Source: Gemmatimonadota bacterium
GTDB taxonomy: Bacteria; Gemmatimonadota; Gemmatimonadetes; Longimicrobiales; Gaopeijiaceae
NCBI GenBank assembly: GCA_028874905.1
Contig: JAPPGZ010000003.1
Span: 28,959 to 92,958 of the forward strand
Reading direction: 5' to 3'
DNA length: 64,000 nucleotides
Below the pieces are notes generated by a model. The model was not told the origin of the DNA and searched no databases. It saw nothing but the letters and a program-made list of their open reading frames with translations. The translations under genes were made by a program, and so were the position numbers. This document shows positions 27,598-36,385 of this stretch, piece after piece (positions within the stretch are counted from its first letter, which is position 1; every line of letters begins with the position of its first letter).

Positions 27598-28638
27598 TCA
27601 GTTCCAGGACAGACCGCGCAGCTGCTCCACGTCCAGGTTCCCCCCGCTCAGCACGCACACCGTCTTCGTGCCCGCCGGCGCGTCGACCAGCCCCCGGAGC
27701 AGCGCCCCCACCGGGGACGCCGCCGCGCCCTCGGTCACCAGCTTGGCGCGCGTCATCAGCCAGAGCATGGCGTCGAAGATCTGCTCGTCGGGAAGGGTTA
27801 CGATCTCGTCCACGAAGCGGGACACGACGGAACAGGTGTTCCCGCCCACGCGCTTCACGACGAGCCCGTCGATGACGCAGTCGACGCGGTCGAGCGTCAC
27901 TCGCGACCCCGCCTCGACGCTGCGCTTCATGGCCGGGGCCCCCGAGGATTCGACGCCGATGATCCGCACGTCCGGGCTGATGGACTTCACGGCCATGGAG
28001 ATCCCGGAAATCAGCCCGCCGCCACCGATCGGCACGATGACCAGCTCAACCTCGGGGAACTGGTCGATGATCTCGAGTCCCAGCGTCCCCTGCCCCGCGA
28101 TCAGGTCGGGGTCGTCGAACGGGTGGACGTACGTGTAGCCCTCGGTCTCAACGAGTTCGAGCGCCTTCTCGTTGGCCTCGTCCCAGATGTTGCCGTGCAG
28201 GACGACACGCGCGCCGTAGCCCTTGGTGGCGGCAACCTTCGCCGGCGTTGCGTTCTCGGCCATGCACACCACGGCCTTCACCCCGTAGTGCCGCGCCGCG
28301 ATCGCCACGCCCTGCGCGTGATTGCCCGCCGAGGAGCAGATCACGCCCCGCGCCCGTTCCTCGTCGCTCAGCCTGGCGATCTTGTTGAGCGGGCCGCGTA
28401 CCTTGTACGACCCGCCGCGTTGGAACAGCTCGGCCTTGAGGCGCACCTCGAGGCCGCACGCCTCACTCAGCGACCGGCTCGTCAGCAGCGGCGTACGATA
28501 CACGTGCGGCCGGACGTTCTCGTAGGCGGTCTCGAAGTCGGCGCGCGTCAGGGTGAGGCCCGGGATGCCGGGACGCGTGCCGGTTCCGGCCCTGTCCGCC
28601 GCAGCCGCCGGCCCGCCGCCCGCATGGACCCCGCTCAC
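27598..28638 (-). CDS. Threonine/serine dehydratase, PLP fold-type II
   Basis: 346-residue catabolic threonine ammonia-lyase, or closely related serine dehydratase/racemase. The PLP lysine is in GGSYKVRGPLNK, the asparagine/histidine loop reads SSAGNHAQGVAI, and the glycine-rich phosphate loop is PIGGGGLISG. The C terminus ends soon after CVLSGGNLD and has no ACT domain, which argues against the isoleucine-regulated biosynthetic form. GTG at 28638 overlaps the aldo/keto reductase stop by four bases; the first ~25 residues are low-complexity Ala/Gly. Converts threonine to 2-oxobutyrate and ammonia, or serine to pyruvate. Confidence 0.92.
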   Translation of the reverse strand: MSGVHAGGGPAAAADRAGTGTRPGIPGLTLTRADFETAYENVRPHVYRTPLLTSRSLSEACGLEVRLKAELFQRGGSYKVRGPLNKIARLSDEERARGVICSSAGNHAQGVAIAARHYGVKAVVCMAENATPAKVAATKGYGARVVLHGNIWDEANEKALELVETEGYTYVHPFDDPDLIAGQGTLGLEIIDQFPEVELVIVPIGGGGLISGISMAVKSISPDVRIIGVESSGAPAMKRSVEAGSRVTLDRVDCVIDGLVVKRVGGNTCSVVSRFVDEIVTLPDEQIFDAMLWLMTRAKLVTEGAAASPVGALLRGLVDAPAGTKTVCVLSGGNLDVEQLRGLSWN

Positions 28639-29651
28639 GAGCTGATCCCCGGCAGCCGCACCGGCCCGTCCAGCCATCCCCTCACGGCGTGCGGTCGATA
28701 CGGGGCCTCCAACTCGGCGCATTCCTCGTCCGACAGCGCCACGTCCGCGGCACCCGCCACCGGGTCCATCTGCTCGACGCGCGTGAACCCCACGACCGGA
28801 GCCACCACCGCCGGCCGCGACAGCAACCACGCGAGCGCGACCTGCACGGGCTCGACGCCGCGCCCCTTCGCGACGCCCAAAGTCGCGTCCACCACGTCCC
28901 AGTCCGACTCGTGGTCGTACAATTCGTCCGCCATGGATGCGTCGTGTTCGTCGCGCACGGAGGCTTGATGGCTCCCGCGCAAGCGCTTGCCGGTCAGCAG
29001 TCCGCGGGCCAGCGGCGACCAGGGGATCACGCCAAGCCCCTCCTCAACGCAGAGCGGCATCATCTCGCGCTCCTCTTCCCGGTAGACGAGGTTGTAATGG
29101 TTCTGCATGGACACGAAGCGCGCCCAGCCGCGGCGCTCCGAGACCGATAGCATCTTCATGAGCTGCCACGCGTACATCGACGACGCGCCCAGGTAGAGAA
29201 CCTTGCCCTGGTGCACCAGGTGGTCCAGCGCGGCCAGCGTCTCCTCGACCGGAGTCGCGGGGTCGGCGCGGTGGATCTGGTAGAGGTCGATCCGCTCCAC
29301 GCCCAGACGCCTGAGCGAAGCCTCGCACGACTGGACGATGTGCTTCCGGGACAGTCCCCCCCGGTTCGGCCCCGGCCCCATGCGCATCTTGACCTTGGTG
29401 GCGATCACCGCCTCGTCGCGGACCGCGAACTCGCGCACCCACTTGCCGGTGATCTCCTCGCTCACCCCCAGCGAATACACGTCCGCCGTGTCGAAGAAGT
29501 TGATGCCGAGTTCCACTGCGCGCCGGAAGAAGGGTCTGGCCTCGTCCTCCTCCAGCATCCACGGGCGCCACTCGCGGCTGCCGAAGCTCATGCAGCCGAG
29601 TGCGATACGGGAGACGACGAGGCCGCTGTCGCCGAGACGGACGTATTGCAA
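28635..29651 (-). CDS. Aldo/keto reductase
   Basis: NADPH-dependent (beta/alpha)8 reductase of 338 residues. The catalytic tetrad fits: Asp and Tyr in FFDTADVYSLG, Lys in IATKVKM, His in YQIHRADPATP. The cofactor region near the C terminus reads WLLSRPAVVAPVVGFTRVEQ. The start is TTG at 29651 (LQYVRLGDSGLVVS), supported by GGAG eight bases upstream and by the family-typical opening. It is the first gene of the long leftward run. The 138 bases before it, up to the RES toxin gene, hold a (GCGCCT)-rich stretch but no recognisable promoter. Confidence 0.92.
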   Translation of the reverse strand: MQYVRLGDSGLVVSRIALGCMSFGSREWRPWMLEEDEARPFFRRAVELGINFFDTADVYSLGVSEEITGKWVREFAVRDEAVIATKVKMRMGPGPNRGGLSRKHIVQSCEASLRRLGVERIDLYQIHRADPATPVEETLAALDHLVHQGKVLYLGASSMYAWQLMKMLSVSERRGWARFVSMQNHYNLVYREEEREMMPLCVEEGLGVIPWSPLARGLLTGKRLRGSHQASVRDEHDASMADELYDHESDWDVVDATLGVAKGRGVEPVQVALAWLLSRPAVVAPVVGFTRVEQMDPVAGAADVALSDEECAELEAPYRPHAVRGWLDGPVRLPGISS

Positions 29652-29789
29652 GGTGTTAGCTCCAGATGGGGTGGCAGGGGTGGCGCACCGGCAAAACCGG
29701 CGATGAGAGTAGCAGGACGAAGGCCGTACCAAAAGGCAGGGGCGGCGCCTCCAGCGCAGCGCCTCGCGGCGCCTCGGAGGCCGACCCCG

Positions 29790-30233
29790 TCAAAACAGCT
29801 GCGAGTCCCAGCCAATGTCGATGACCTCGGCCACGCGCAATCGGCCGAATTCCGGATGGCCCGGATTCAGGATCACGTTGCGGCCCCAGGGTTGGGCCAC
29901 ATAGGAGGGCACCTTCAACGCGACCGATTGACGCGATGCGACCCAGTCCCTTCCGATTCTGCGGGAGGCCGCGCCGTCCCGCCAATCCGGATGGTCGGCC
30001 CGGTTGAGCTCGGGGATCTCGCACGCCGCGGGCAGCGCGATCCGGGAGGCGATGCGGTCGAGCGGAATCCCGCCTCCCGAACTTCGTACCAGCTGCTCCA
30101 GCAGAGCTCCCTCGTATGCCAGCGAGGCGTACACCAGGGGAATGCCCGGAGGGTTCCAGCGTCCCCCGTAGCGTGCGGCCCCCCAGCCATCAAGGGCCGG
30201 GTAGCGGCTGCGGTGTATCCGATAGAGGTCCAA
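29790..30233 (-). CDS. RES domain toxin
   Basis: 147-residue RES-family protein, the toxin half of a Xre-RES toxin-antitoxin pair. The RES core is visible: the conserved arginine near YRIHRSRYPALDGWGAARYGG, then GRWNPPGIPLVYASLA with the conserved Tyr, and ALLEQLVRSS with the conserved Glu; PSYVAQPWGRNVILNPGHPEF closes the domain. Characterised RES toxins degrade NAD+ using an ADP-ribosyltransferase-like fold. The start is TTG at 30233, 18 bases after the antitoxin stop. All expected key residues seem present, so the toxin is probably active. Confidence 0.88.
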   Translation of the reverse strand: MDLYRIHRSRYPALDGWGAARYGGRWNPPGIPLVYASLAYEGALLEQLVRSSGGGIPLDRIASRIALPAACEIPELNRADHPDWRDGAASRRIGRDWVASRQSVALKVPSYVAQPWGRNVILNPGHPEFGRLRVAEVIDIGWDSQLF

Positions 30234-30251
30234 CCGACGGCACCCGTGCCG

Positions 30252-30734
30252 CTACACCGGAAGTCCGTGATCCAGCGCGTGAATCATGTACTCCACCTGG
30301 CGTGCTCCGACCTCCGAGAGTGCGACCTCGATGGGCACCTCGTGCCCCAGCAACATGTGCGGAGTCGTGAGGAATCTCGCGGCCCGCCTCTCGCAGCCCC
30401 ACACGTCCACGGCAAGCGCCATCAGAGCGGCGATGCGCACCACCACCTCCCCTTCTTCCGGCGTCAGCCGCTCTCTTCGGCGGAGGGTGGCCCTGGGAAC
30501 AATCCTGTTCACAAACTCCGAGGGGCGGCTGACTCCGAAGCGCTTCAACGCGGCTTGCAGTTCCTTCACCGCTTCCGGTGGAAGGCCGTTCTCTACCGCT
30601 CTGCGAACGCGGCCCAGGCCCGCCGGCGCTCCGCCGTAGGCCGGACTGGATTCGCGCACCATACGGGCGGCCAGCCTGTCCAGACTGAAATCCCCCGCTA
30701 CATCGTTGCTATTGTTCATTTGAACGTCTCTCAT
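30252..30734 (-). CDS. Xre/MbcA/ParS-type antitoxin
   Basis: 160-residue antitoxin partner of the RES toxin that follows it. Helical N-terminal DNA-binding region (VKELQAALKRFGVSRPSEFVNRIV), then the toxin-binding antitoxin domain with EEGEVVVRIAALMALAVDVWG and the C-terminal signature AARFLTTPHMLLGHEVPIE followed by VGARQVEYMIHALDHG. Two starts are possible, ATG 30734 or ATG 30719; neither has a clear ribosome site and the repeat at 30711-30750 overlaps both. Such antitoxins bind their own promoter, which fits the repeat. The upstream BtuF-like gene ends 49 bases away. Confidence 0.88.
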   Translation of the reverse strand: MRDVQMNNSNDVAGDFSLDRLAARMVRESSPAYGGAPAGLGRVRRAVENGLPPEAVKELQAALKRFGVSRPSEFVNRIVPRATLRRRERLTPEEGEVVVRIAALMALAVDVWGCERRAARFLTTPHMLLGHEVPIEVALSEVGARQVEYMIHALDHGLPV

Positions 30735-30750
30735 GCGTCATTTGAACAAT
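30711..30750. promoter_or_regulatory. Operator-like repeat at the antitoxin start
   Basis: Two direct copies of TCATTTGAAC lie at 30716-30725 and 30738-30747, 22 bases apart (two helical turns). The whole block is also bounded by an inverted repeat, ATTGTTCA at 30711-30718 and TGAACAAT at 30743-30750, and each copy contains a small inverted repeat (TCA-TT-TGA). It covers the candidate start codons of the Xre antitoxin. This is the expected place and shape for autoregulation by the antitoxin-toxin complex. The repeat is seen directly; the function is inferred. Confidence 0.65.
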
Positions 30751-30783
30751 AGCTGCGTGTTGGAGCAGCAGCAAGGCGGGTCG

Positions 30784-31578
30784 CTACCCACGCCAGCCCT
30801 CGATAATATCCGCCAACGCCTCCAGCCCGTCCGTGAGCGCGGCCGGGCCCGGCTGCAGGATCAGTGCGGACTTGATCTCATGGATGTGCCCGCCCGCCAC
30901 GGCCGGAATGGCATCCCACCCCTCCCGCGCCACCACCCTTTCGGGCCGGAACTTGCGCCCGCACCACGAGCCGATGATCACGTCGGGCTTTCGGCGCACG
31001 ACCTCACCCGGGTCCGCGATGATCCGGTCCTTCGCCAGACCGCACTCGCGGAACTCTGGAAAGCAGTCTTCGCCGCCCGCCAGCTCGATCAGCTCCGAAA
31101 CCCAGCGGATCCCCGAAATCAGCGGGTCGTACCACTCCTCGAAGTACACGCGGGGCCGCCGTGGCGCGGCCGTGGTACGCCTGGCCGCACGCTCGGCCAC
31201 CCGGTCCAGGCCCGCCCGCAGCTCGCCCACCAGCCGCTCGCCCTTCTCCGGACAACCCACCAGTCCCGCGATCGCCCGGACCGTCCGCAGGATCTCCGCT
31301 ACGGACCGGTGGTTGAAGATGTGGACTTCGACGCCGCTCCGGATCAGTTCGGCCGCGATGTCCGCCTGAATGTCCGAGAAGCCGAAGACCAGATCCGGCT
31401 TCAGCGCGAGGATCCGGTCGATCTTCGCCGAGGTGAACGCCGATACCTTCGGCTTCTCCTTGCGCGCGCGGGCCGGTCGCACGGTGAACCCGGAGATGCC
31501 CACGATGCGCCGGTCCTCTCCCAGCCGGTAGAGGATCTCGGTGGGTTCCTCGGTCAGGCAGACGATGCGTTCGTACAT
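30784..31578 (-). CDS. BtuF-like cobalamin/metallophore-binding protein, no signal peptide
   Basis: 264-residue protein of the periplasmic-binding-protein helical-backbone type, closest to BtuF-like cobalamin-binding proteins: RIVCLTEEPTEILYRLG, IVGISGFTVRP, KIDRILALKPDLVFGFSD and, in the second lobe, RPRVYFEEWYDPL, VSELIELAGGEDCF and KPDVIIGSWCG. It begins at ATG 31578 directly with the first strand, so there is no signal peptide; such cytoplasmic-looking versions are common and their role is unclear. No permease, ATPase or cobalamin riboswitch is next to it. It diverges from the S9 peptidase across 115 bases. Confidence 0.85.
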   Translation of the reverse strand: MYERIVCLTEEPTEILYRLGEDRRIVGISGFTVRPARARKEKPKVSAFTSAKIDRILALKPDLVFGFSDIQADIAAELIRSGVEVHIFNHRSVAEILRTVRAIAGLVGCPEKGERLVGELRAGLDRVAERAARRTTAAPRRPRVYFEEWYDPLISGIRWVSELIELAGGEDCFPEFRECGLAKDRIIADPGEVVRRKPDVIIGSWCGRKFRPERVVAREGWDAIPAVAGGHIHEIKSALILQPGPAALTDGLEALADIIEGWRG

Positions 31579-31693
31579 GCCCGAAAGTTAGCCGCCTCGC
31601 CGCCCCGCGGTGCGGGTTTGCGCCCTGGCGCCCCCGCAGTGATGCTTGGACGCACGCACACGATGCATCACGACGCACTTCCCGGGAGTTCCC

Positions 31694-34567
31694 ATGCACG
31701 CTCGCCTCCACGCTGCGGCCCTGCTCGCAGCCGCCATCCTGCTCTCGATTCCCGCCCCCGCCTTCCCTCAGGACCTCCCCACGGTCACACCCGACGACTA
31801 CGGGCGCTGGGAGCGCCTCGGCGCAAACGCCCTCTCCCCCTACGGCGACTGGATCGCGTACGTGGTCACGCGCGTGGACGAGACCTCGGAACTTCGCGTC
31901 CGCAAACTGGCCGACGACTCCACCCGCGTCTTCCCGTGGGGCAGCGCCCCCACCTTTTCGGCCGACGGCCACTGGTTGGCCTGGACGGTCGGCCTGCCGC
32001 CGGAGGAACGGGAAGAGCTCCAGGAACAGGACGAACCCGTGCGCGACAAGGCGTCGTTGATGGACCTGCAAACCGGCGAGATCCAGGAATTCGAGGCCGT
32101 CTCGGAACGGCGATTCGACGCGTCGGGCCAGCTCATCGCGCTCCGCGGCTACGCGCCCGAAGAGCCGGCCGGCAAGGGCGCGGACGTGCGAATCGTCACG
32201 CTGGCGACCGGTGCCGAAACCACCTTCGGGAACGTGGGCGAGATGGCCTGGAGCCCCGCCGAATCCCTGCTGGCGCTCGCGATCGCCACCGGCACCGACG
32301 TGGGCAACGGCGTCCAGGTCTACGATCCCGGGACCGGCACCCTGCGCTCTACCGACGCTTCCGGGTCGGCCTACCGCAGCCTCCGCTGGCGCGATGATTC
32401 CCACGATCTCGCCGCGCTCCGCTCCCGTGACGCCGCTTCGGCCGACGGGACCGCCTGGGACGTGCTCGCCTGGCGTGACCTGGACCGCGGCATCCAGATG
32501 ACGGTCCTCGGCGCGAACACCGCGGGCGTTCCGGACACGCTCGAGGTCGTGCGCCACCGCGCGCCATCCTGGTCACGCGACGGCCGCATGATATCGGTGG
32601 GGCTGAGGCCCATGGAGGAAGAGAAGGAAGAAGAGGGCGGCGACTCCGGCGATGGCGAGGTGGGCCGGCCCGAAGAGGCCCCGCCACAGGACCCGGCGGA
32701 GGAGGAAGAGGGCTCCGCCGAAGAGGAGCCCGACCTTCCCGACCTGCAGATCTGGCACACGAAGGACGTTCGGCTATTCCCGGAACAGAAGGTCAACGAG
32801 GGCCGCGACGGCAACCGCACGCTGCTGGCCGCGTGGCACATCGAGGACGACCGGGTGGTGGTGCTCGGCTCGGGCCTCATGGGCAGCGCGCAGTTGCTGC
32901 ACGGCTGGGAGACCGCGCTCGAGGACATCGACGAACCGTACCCGTGGGGCGCGATGTTCGGCCGCCCCTACCACGACGTCTGGGCGATCGATGTGGCCAC
33001 CGGCGAGCGGCGGCAGCTGCTCAACCGGGTCCGCTACGAGTGGCCCAGCGCGGGGGGCGAGTGGCTGCTCTCGTGGGACGGTTCAGCCTATCACACGCTC
33101 AACATCCGGACAGGCGCCAGGCATGACGTAACGTCAGGGTTAGCGGAAAACTTTTCCAACACCGACTACGACACGCCCACCGACGTGATACCGCCGCACG
33201 GGTTCGGTCCGGGCCCTTGGCTGGAAGACGACGACGCGGTCCTGCTCTACGGCAAGCACGACATCTGGCGGGTTGCGCCCGACGGCTCGGGCGGCGAGCG
33301 GCTGACCCGGGGTGCCGAGACCGGGATCGCGCACCGCGTGGCACGAGTCGCCGACGATGACGACGAGCCCGGCCTCGATCCCGATTCTCGCCCGTACCTG
33401 TCCTTGTACAACGAGAAGACCGAACAGCGCGGCTATGCGCGCCTCGCGGACGGCTGGGCGGACGCAAGCGGCCGCGCGACCGCGCGCGGCGGAGCGGGCA
33501 CTTCCGACTCGGGTGCCGCCGAGACCCTGATCCTGGACGACGCGTTCCTGTCGGGCCTCGTCCGAGCGGACAGCACCGCCGCGATGATGTACACATCCCA
33601 GTCCTTCGGCGACCCGCCCGACCTCTTCGTGGCAGGCCCCGACCTCGCGGATCCCACCCGGACGACGGCCATCAACCCGTTCATCGACGAGGTGGCGTGG
33701 GGCCGGGCGGAACTGGTCGACTTCGTAAGCGAATCGGGCCGCGACCTCCAGTTCGTACTCCTTCGTCCCGCGAACCACGAGGAGGGACGCGCGGTCCCCA
33801 CGATCGTGTACACCTACGAGATGCTCTCCCCCCAAATGCACTTCTTTCGCGTCCCCAGCGAGCGCGACTACTACAACTACACGGCCTGGACGCAGCACGG
33901 GTACGCGGTGTTGCTGCCCGACATCGTGTACCGCGCACGGGACCCGGGAGTGAGCGCGCTGGAATCGGTGCGCGCGGCCGTGGCGAAGGCCGTCGAGATG
34001 GGCGTGACGGACCCGGATGCGGTCGGGCTGATCGGGCACTCGTGGGGCGGCTACCAGGCGACCTTCCTGCCCACGCGGACGGACATCTTCGCGGCGTCGG
34101 TGGCGGGGGCGCCGCTCACGGATTTCGTCAGCTTCATGGGCCAGCTGCACTGGAACCCGGGGATCGCGGAGGTCAGCCACTGGGAGACCGGCCAGGCGCG
34201 GATGGAAGTGCCGTTCTGGGAGGATCCGGAGGCGCACCGGCGCAATTCGCCGATCCACGAGGTGCACAACATGGAGACGCCGCTGCTGATGGCCTTCGGC
34301 GACGACGACGGAGTCGTGGACTGGGATCAGGGGACCGAGTTCTTCAACTTCGCCCGCCGGGCCGAGAGGCAGATGGTGCTGCTGGTGTACGAGGGTGAAG
34401 ATCACGGATTCCGGCAGGAGGCCAACCAGAAGGACTACCATCGCCGCATCCTGGAGTGGTTCGGGCACTACCTGAAGGGCGAGCCGGCTCCGGCCTGGAT
34501 CACGGACGGGGTCGCGCTGGCGGCGCTGGAGGAGGAGAAGAAGCGGGTGGCCGCCGGGAAGCGGTAG
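31694..34567 (+). CDS. Secreted S9 family peptidase (prolyl oligopeptidase type)
   Basis: 957 residues from ATG 31694, with GGGAG upstream. The signal peptide ends near FPQDLP. A beta-propeller of about 600 residues is followed by an alpha/beta-hydrolase domain with the nucleophile in GLIGHSWGGYQ (Ser about 783), the acid in GDDDGVVDWDQG, and the His in YEGEDHGFRQ. The propeller contains a long acidic insertion around residues 305-355, made almost entirely of Glu, Asp, Gly and Pro. It should act in the periplasm or outside on peptides, supplying the peptide importers. The gene stands alone between the BtuF-like and orphan genes, which are on the other strand. Confidence 0.92.
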   Translation: MHARLHAAALLAAAILLSIPAPAFPQDLPTVTPDDYGRWERLGANALSPYGDWIAYVVTRVDETSELRVRKLADDSTRVFPWGSAPTFSADGHWLAWTVGLPPEEREELQEQDEPVRDKASLMDLQTGEIQEFEAVSERRFDASGQLIALRGYAPEEPAGKGADVRIVTLATGAETTFGNVGEMAWSPAESLLALAIATGTDVGNGVQVYDPGTGTLRSTDASGSAYRSLRWRDDSHDLAALRSRDAASADGTAWDVLAWRDLDRGIQMTVLGANTAGVPDTLEVVRHRAPSWSRDGRMISVGLRPMEEEKEEEGGDSGDGEVGRPEEAPPQDPAEEEEGSAEEEPDLPDLQIWHTKDVRLFPEQKVNEGRDGNRTLLAAWHIEDDRVVVLGSGLMGSAQLLHGWETALEDIDEPYPWGAMFGRPYHDVWAIDVATGERRQLLNRVRYEWPSAGGEWLLSWDGSAYHTLNIRTGARHDVTSGLAENFSNTDYDTPTDVIPPHGFGPGPWLEDDDAVLLYGKHDIWRVAPDGSGGERLTRGAETGIAHRVARVADDDDEPGLDPDSRPYLSLYNEKTEQRGYARLADGWADASGRATARGGAGTSDSGAAETLILDDAFLSGLVRADSTAAMMYTSQSFGDPPDLFVAGPDLADPTRTTAINPFIDEVAWGRAELVDFVSESGRDLQFVLLRPANHEEGRAVPTIVYTYEMLSPQMHFFRVPSERDYYNYTAWTQHGYAVLLPDIVYRARDPGVSALESVRAAVAKAVEMGVTDPDAVGLIGHSWGGYQATFLPTRTDIFAASVAGAPLTDFVSFMGQLHWNPGIAEVSHWETGQARMEVPFWEDPEAHRRNSPIHEVHNMETPLLMAFGDDDGVVDWDQGTEFFNFARRAERQMVLLVYEGEDHGFRQEANQKDYHRRILEWFGHYLKGEPAPAWITDGVALAALEEEKKRVAAGKR

Positions 34568-34582
34568 CCGGGGCCCGCTGTC

Positions 34583-36256
34583 CTAGGACACAGCGTTCCT
34601 CCTGTGCCCGGGCATCGAGGCAACGACCACCTGACCTGCTTGCTCGTCCCAGAAGTAGTAGATGCGGAGACACCGACGCGGGTCACGCGTGTTGGCGCCC
34701 CGCTTGATATGCCAGTTCACGGTGTGGCGTCGACCGTCCCGGAAGTGCTCGAAGCTGTCGCTTCCACACGGCACGTTGAAGGCGCCGTCGATGCCGGCGA
34801 TCCGTCCGCGCAGGCTGGAGTTGCCACCGTCGAGCCGGCCGTTCCGGTACTCTTTCGCGAGCCAGTTGAGGCAGCGGGCCGCCAGGGCCACATCCGCGAA
34901 GCGGGCGCCATCGAGCTCGCGCCGCGCCGCACCCGTCAGAATGAGGCGGCCGCGGAGGCTCTCATCGCACCAGGCGGCGAATTCCGTCCAGGTTGTCGGG
35001 AAGGGAATCCTGGTGTCCGGGTCTCCCCCCAGGACCCTGACCAGGCCGGCGAGTTGTTCGGCCCGCTTCAGAGCCTCGTCCCGCTCCTGTTCGACCGCGA
35101 CGACCCGCTTCTTCACCCGCTCATACCGCTTTGCGCGGGCGATCGCCGTCTCCCTCGCCGCCCTGAGACGGCGCGACGGCCCCGGTGACTCGGGAGCGAA
35201 AGCGGGCGCGGGCACGGGTGGCGGCTCGCTAACGACCGCGACCCGATCCGCCCCGCCCCAAATCGATCTGCGCAGGAACGACACCAGACCTCCCCGTCGC
35301 GCCGCAATGCGGGCGGCCTCGCGCTCCAGATCCGCGTAGGTGGGGGCGTGATCGCCGCCTCCAGCTTTTCGGACCGCCTCGGCCGATGCGCGCAGGAAGC
35401 GCTCGGTCGCACGTGAGATACCGCCTTCCTCGTTCAACCGATCCCACAGGATCAGGGGATGGTCGGTCTTCGACGAACCCGGACCGAACCCCGGCATGTA
35501 GAGCCGCCACGCGCCGTTGAACACCGACAGGTGCCTGGTGACGCGCTCGGTCAGGCGAAAGGTCATCGCGGGCGGCAGCACCCACACTACGGCGAGTCCG
35601 GTGACCGCTCGGGCCAGGGAATGCGCATGCGTCTCGACGGCGGAACGATCGTTCGCATCGGAAGGCAGCGTCAGGACGGCGAAGGGTGTCTTGCGAGCCG
35701 GATCCAGCAGCAGCGCCAGAAAGCCCCTCATCGTGCGCTCCGACTCCACCGTCACGGGCTCATGGGCGAGCCTGCGCCCGCCCTGCCGCAGGGGGATCCG
35801 GGCCGCCAGCGCCGCGAGCAGATCAGCGGGGTATTCCCTCTCCACGTCACCGGGAGCGATCGACCGGTCCACGACCCGGATGCCGATCATGACTGGCCCC
35901 TCCGGCCCGCCCGATACGACGATTTCGGACGCGATCTCGCGTTCCGGGGCGGGATTTCGCTCGATCATCACCGCCCATTGGTCATTGTCGCCGTCGCGGA
36001 CCCTGACGCCCTTGCACGCCGTCGTCCCGGTGCGGTGCGAAAAGCCCCGGTACCGCAAGGCCTTGCGCGGAAGGTCCCCCTGGAGGCTGTTCCGCAGCCA
36101 CTCGAGCACGATGTCACGGCAAAGCCGCGAGGGCGCGCGGCCGGCGTGCGAGGCGACCGAGGCGCCGACGCTCAGTTCGTGACCTCCGCCATCCCACTGC
36201 CTCCCTGCCCGCCGCTGTTGCAATTCGTCGAACGACTTCACGCGTTGCCGTGACAC
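34583..36256 (-). CDS. Orphan three-part protein: unknown N-domain, coiled coil, RelE-like C-domain
   Basis: 557 residues, not matched to a named family. Residues ~50-290 form an alpha/beta domain with AVLTLPSDANDRSAVE, LARAVTGLAVVWVLPP, LSVFNGAWRLYMPGFG and DHPLILWDRL; similar blocks occur in uncharacterised proteins I associate with conflict systems, but I cannot name the family. Residues ~358-403 are a charged coiled coil. Residues ~493-557 are compact, with FRDGRRHTVNWHIKRG, DPRRCLRIYYFW and VVVASMPGHRRN, which resembles RelE/ParE-type toxin sheets in pattern. Start is GTG 36256, chosen because GGAGG lies six bases upstream; a G-rich tract covers that site. No antitoxin or partner gene adjoins it. 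Defence or toxin function is a hypothesis only. Confidence 0.6.
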   Translation of the reverse strand: MSRQRVKSFDELQQRRAGRQWDGGGHELSVGASVASHAGRAPSRLCRDIVLEWLRNSLQGDLPRKALRYRGFSHRTGTTACKGVRVRDGDNDQWAVMIERNPAPEREIASEIVVSGGPEGPVMIGIRVVDRSIAPGDVEREYPADLLAALAARIPLRQGGRRLAHEPVTVESERTMRGFLALLLDPARKTPFAVLTLPSDANDRSAVETHAHSLARAVTGLAVVWVLPPAMTFRLTERVTRHLSVFNGAWRLYMPGFGPGSSKTDHPLILWDRLNEEGGISRATERFLRASAEAVRKAGGGDHAPTYADLEREAARIAARRGGLVSFLRRSIWGGADRVAVVSEPPPVPAPAFAPESPGPSRRLRAARETAIARAKRYERVKKRVVAVEQERDEALKRAEQLAGLVRVLGGDPDTRIPFPTTWTEFAAWCDESLRGRLILTGAARRELDGARFADVALAARCLNWLAKEYRNGRLDGGNSSLRGRIAGIDGAFNVPCGSDSFEHFRDGRRHTVNWHIKRGANTRDPRRCLRIYYFWDEQAGQVVVASMPGHRRNAVS

Positions 36257-36262
36257 CACACA

Positions 36263-36281
36263 CCTCCCCTTCCCCCTCCCC
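36263..36281 (-). other. G-rich tract (possible G-quadruplex) over the ribosome site
   Basis: On the minus strand the bases just before the orphan gene's GTG read as four G-runs (4, 5, 4 and 2 Gs) split by one or two As, and the last run is the Shine-Dalgarno GGAGG. Such a tract can fold as a quadruplex in RNA and could limit translation. Seen directly; folding is inferred. Confidence 0.4.
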
Positions 36282-36385
36282 GTCGTGACAATGGACAAGT
36301 CCCACAATCTCAACCGATGCGACTCCGGCGCAAGCGGAGTGGATCATCGACCTCGGCCTCACGCCCGCCCGATCGCGGCCGCGTT

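Noticed and set aside
31579..31693. A cobalamin riboswitch before the BtuF-like gene
   Set aside because: The 115-base divergent gap lacks the conserved B12-box-like elements and is too short.
36322..36340. A hairpin (ACTCCG/CGGAGT) between the GNAT and orphan genes as a terminator
   Set aside because: Short stem and no following T-run, so it does not meet the pattern for an intrinsic terminator.
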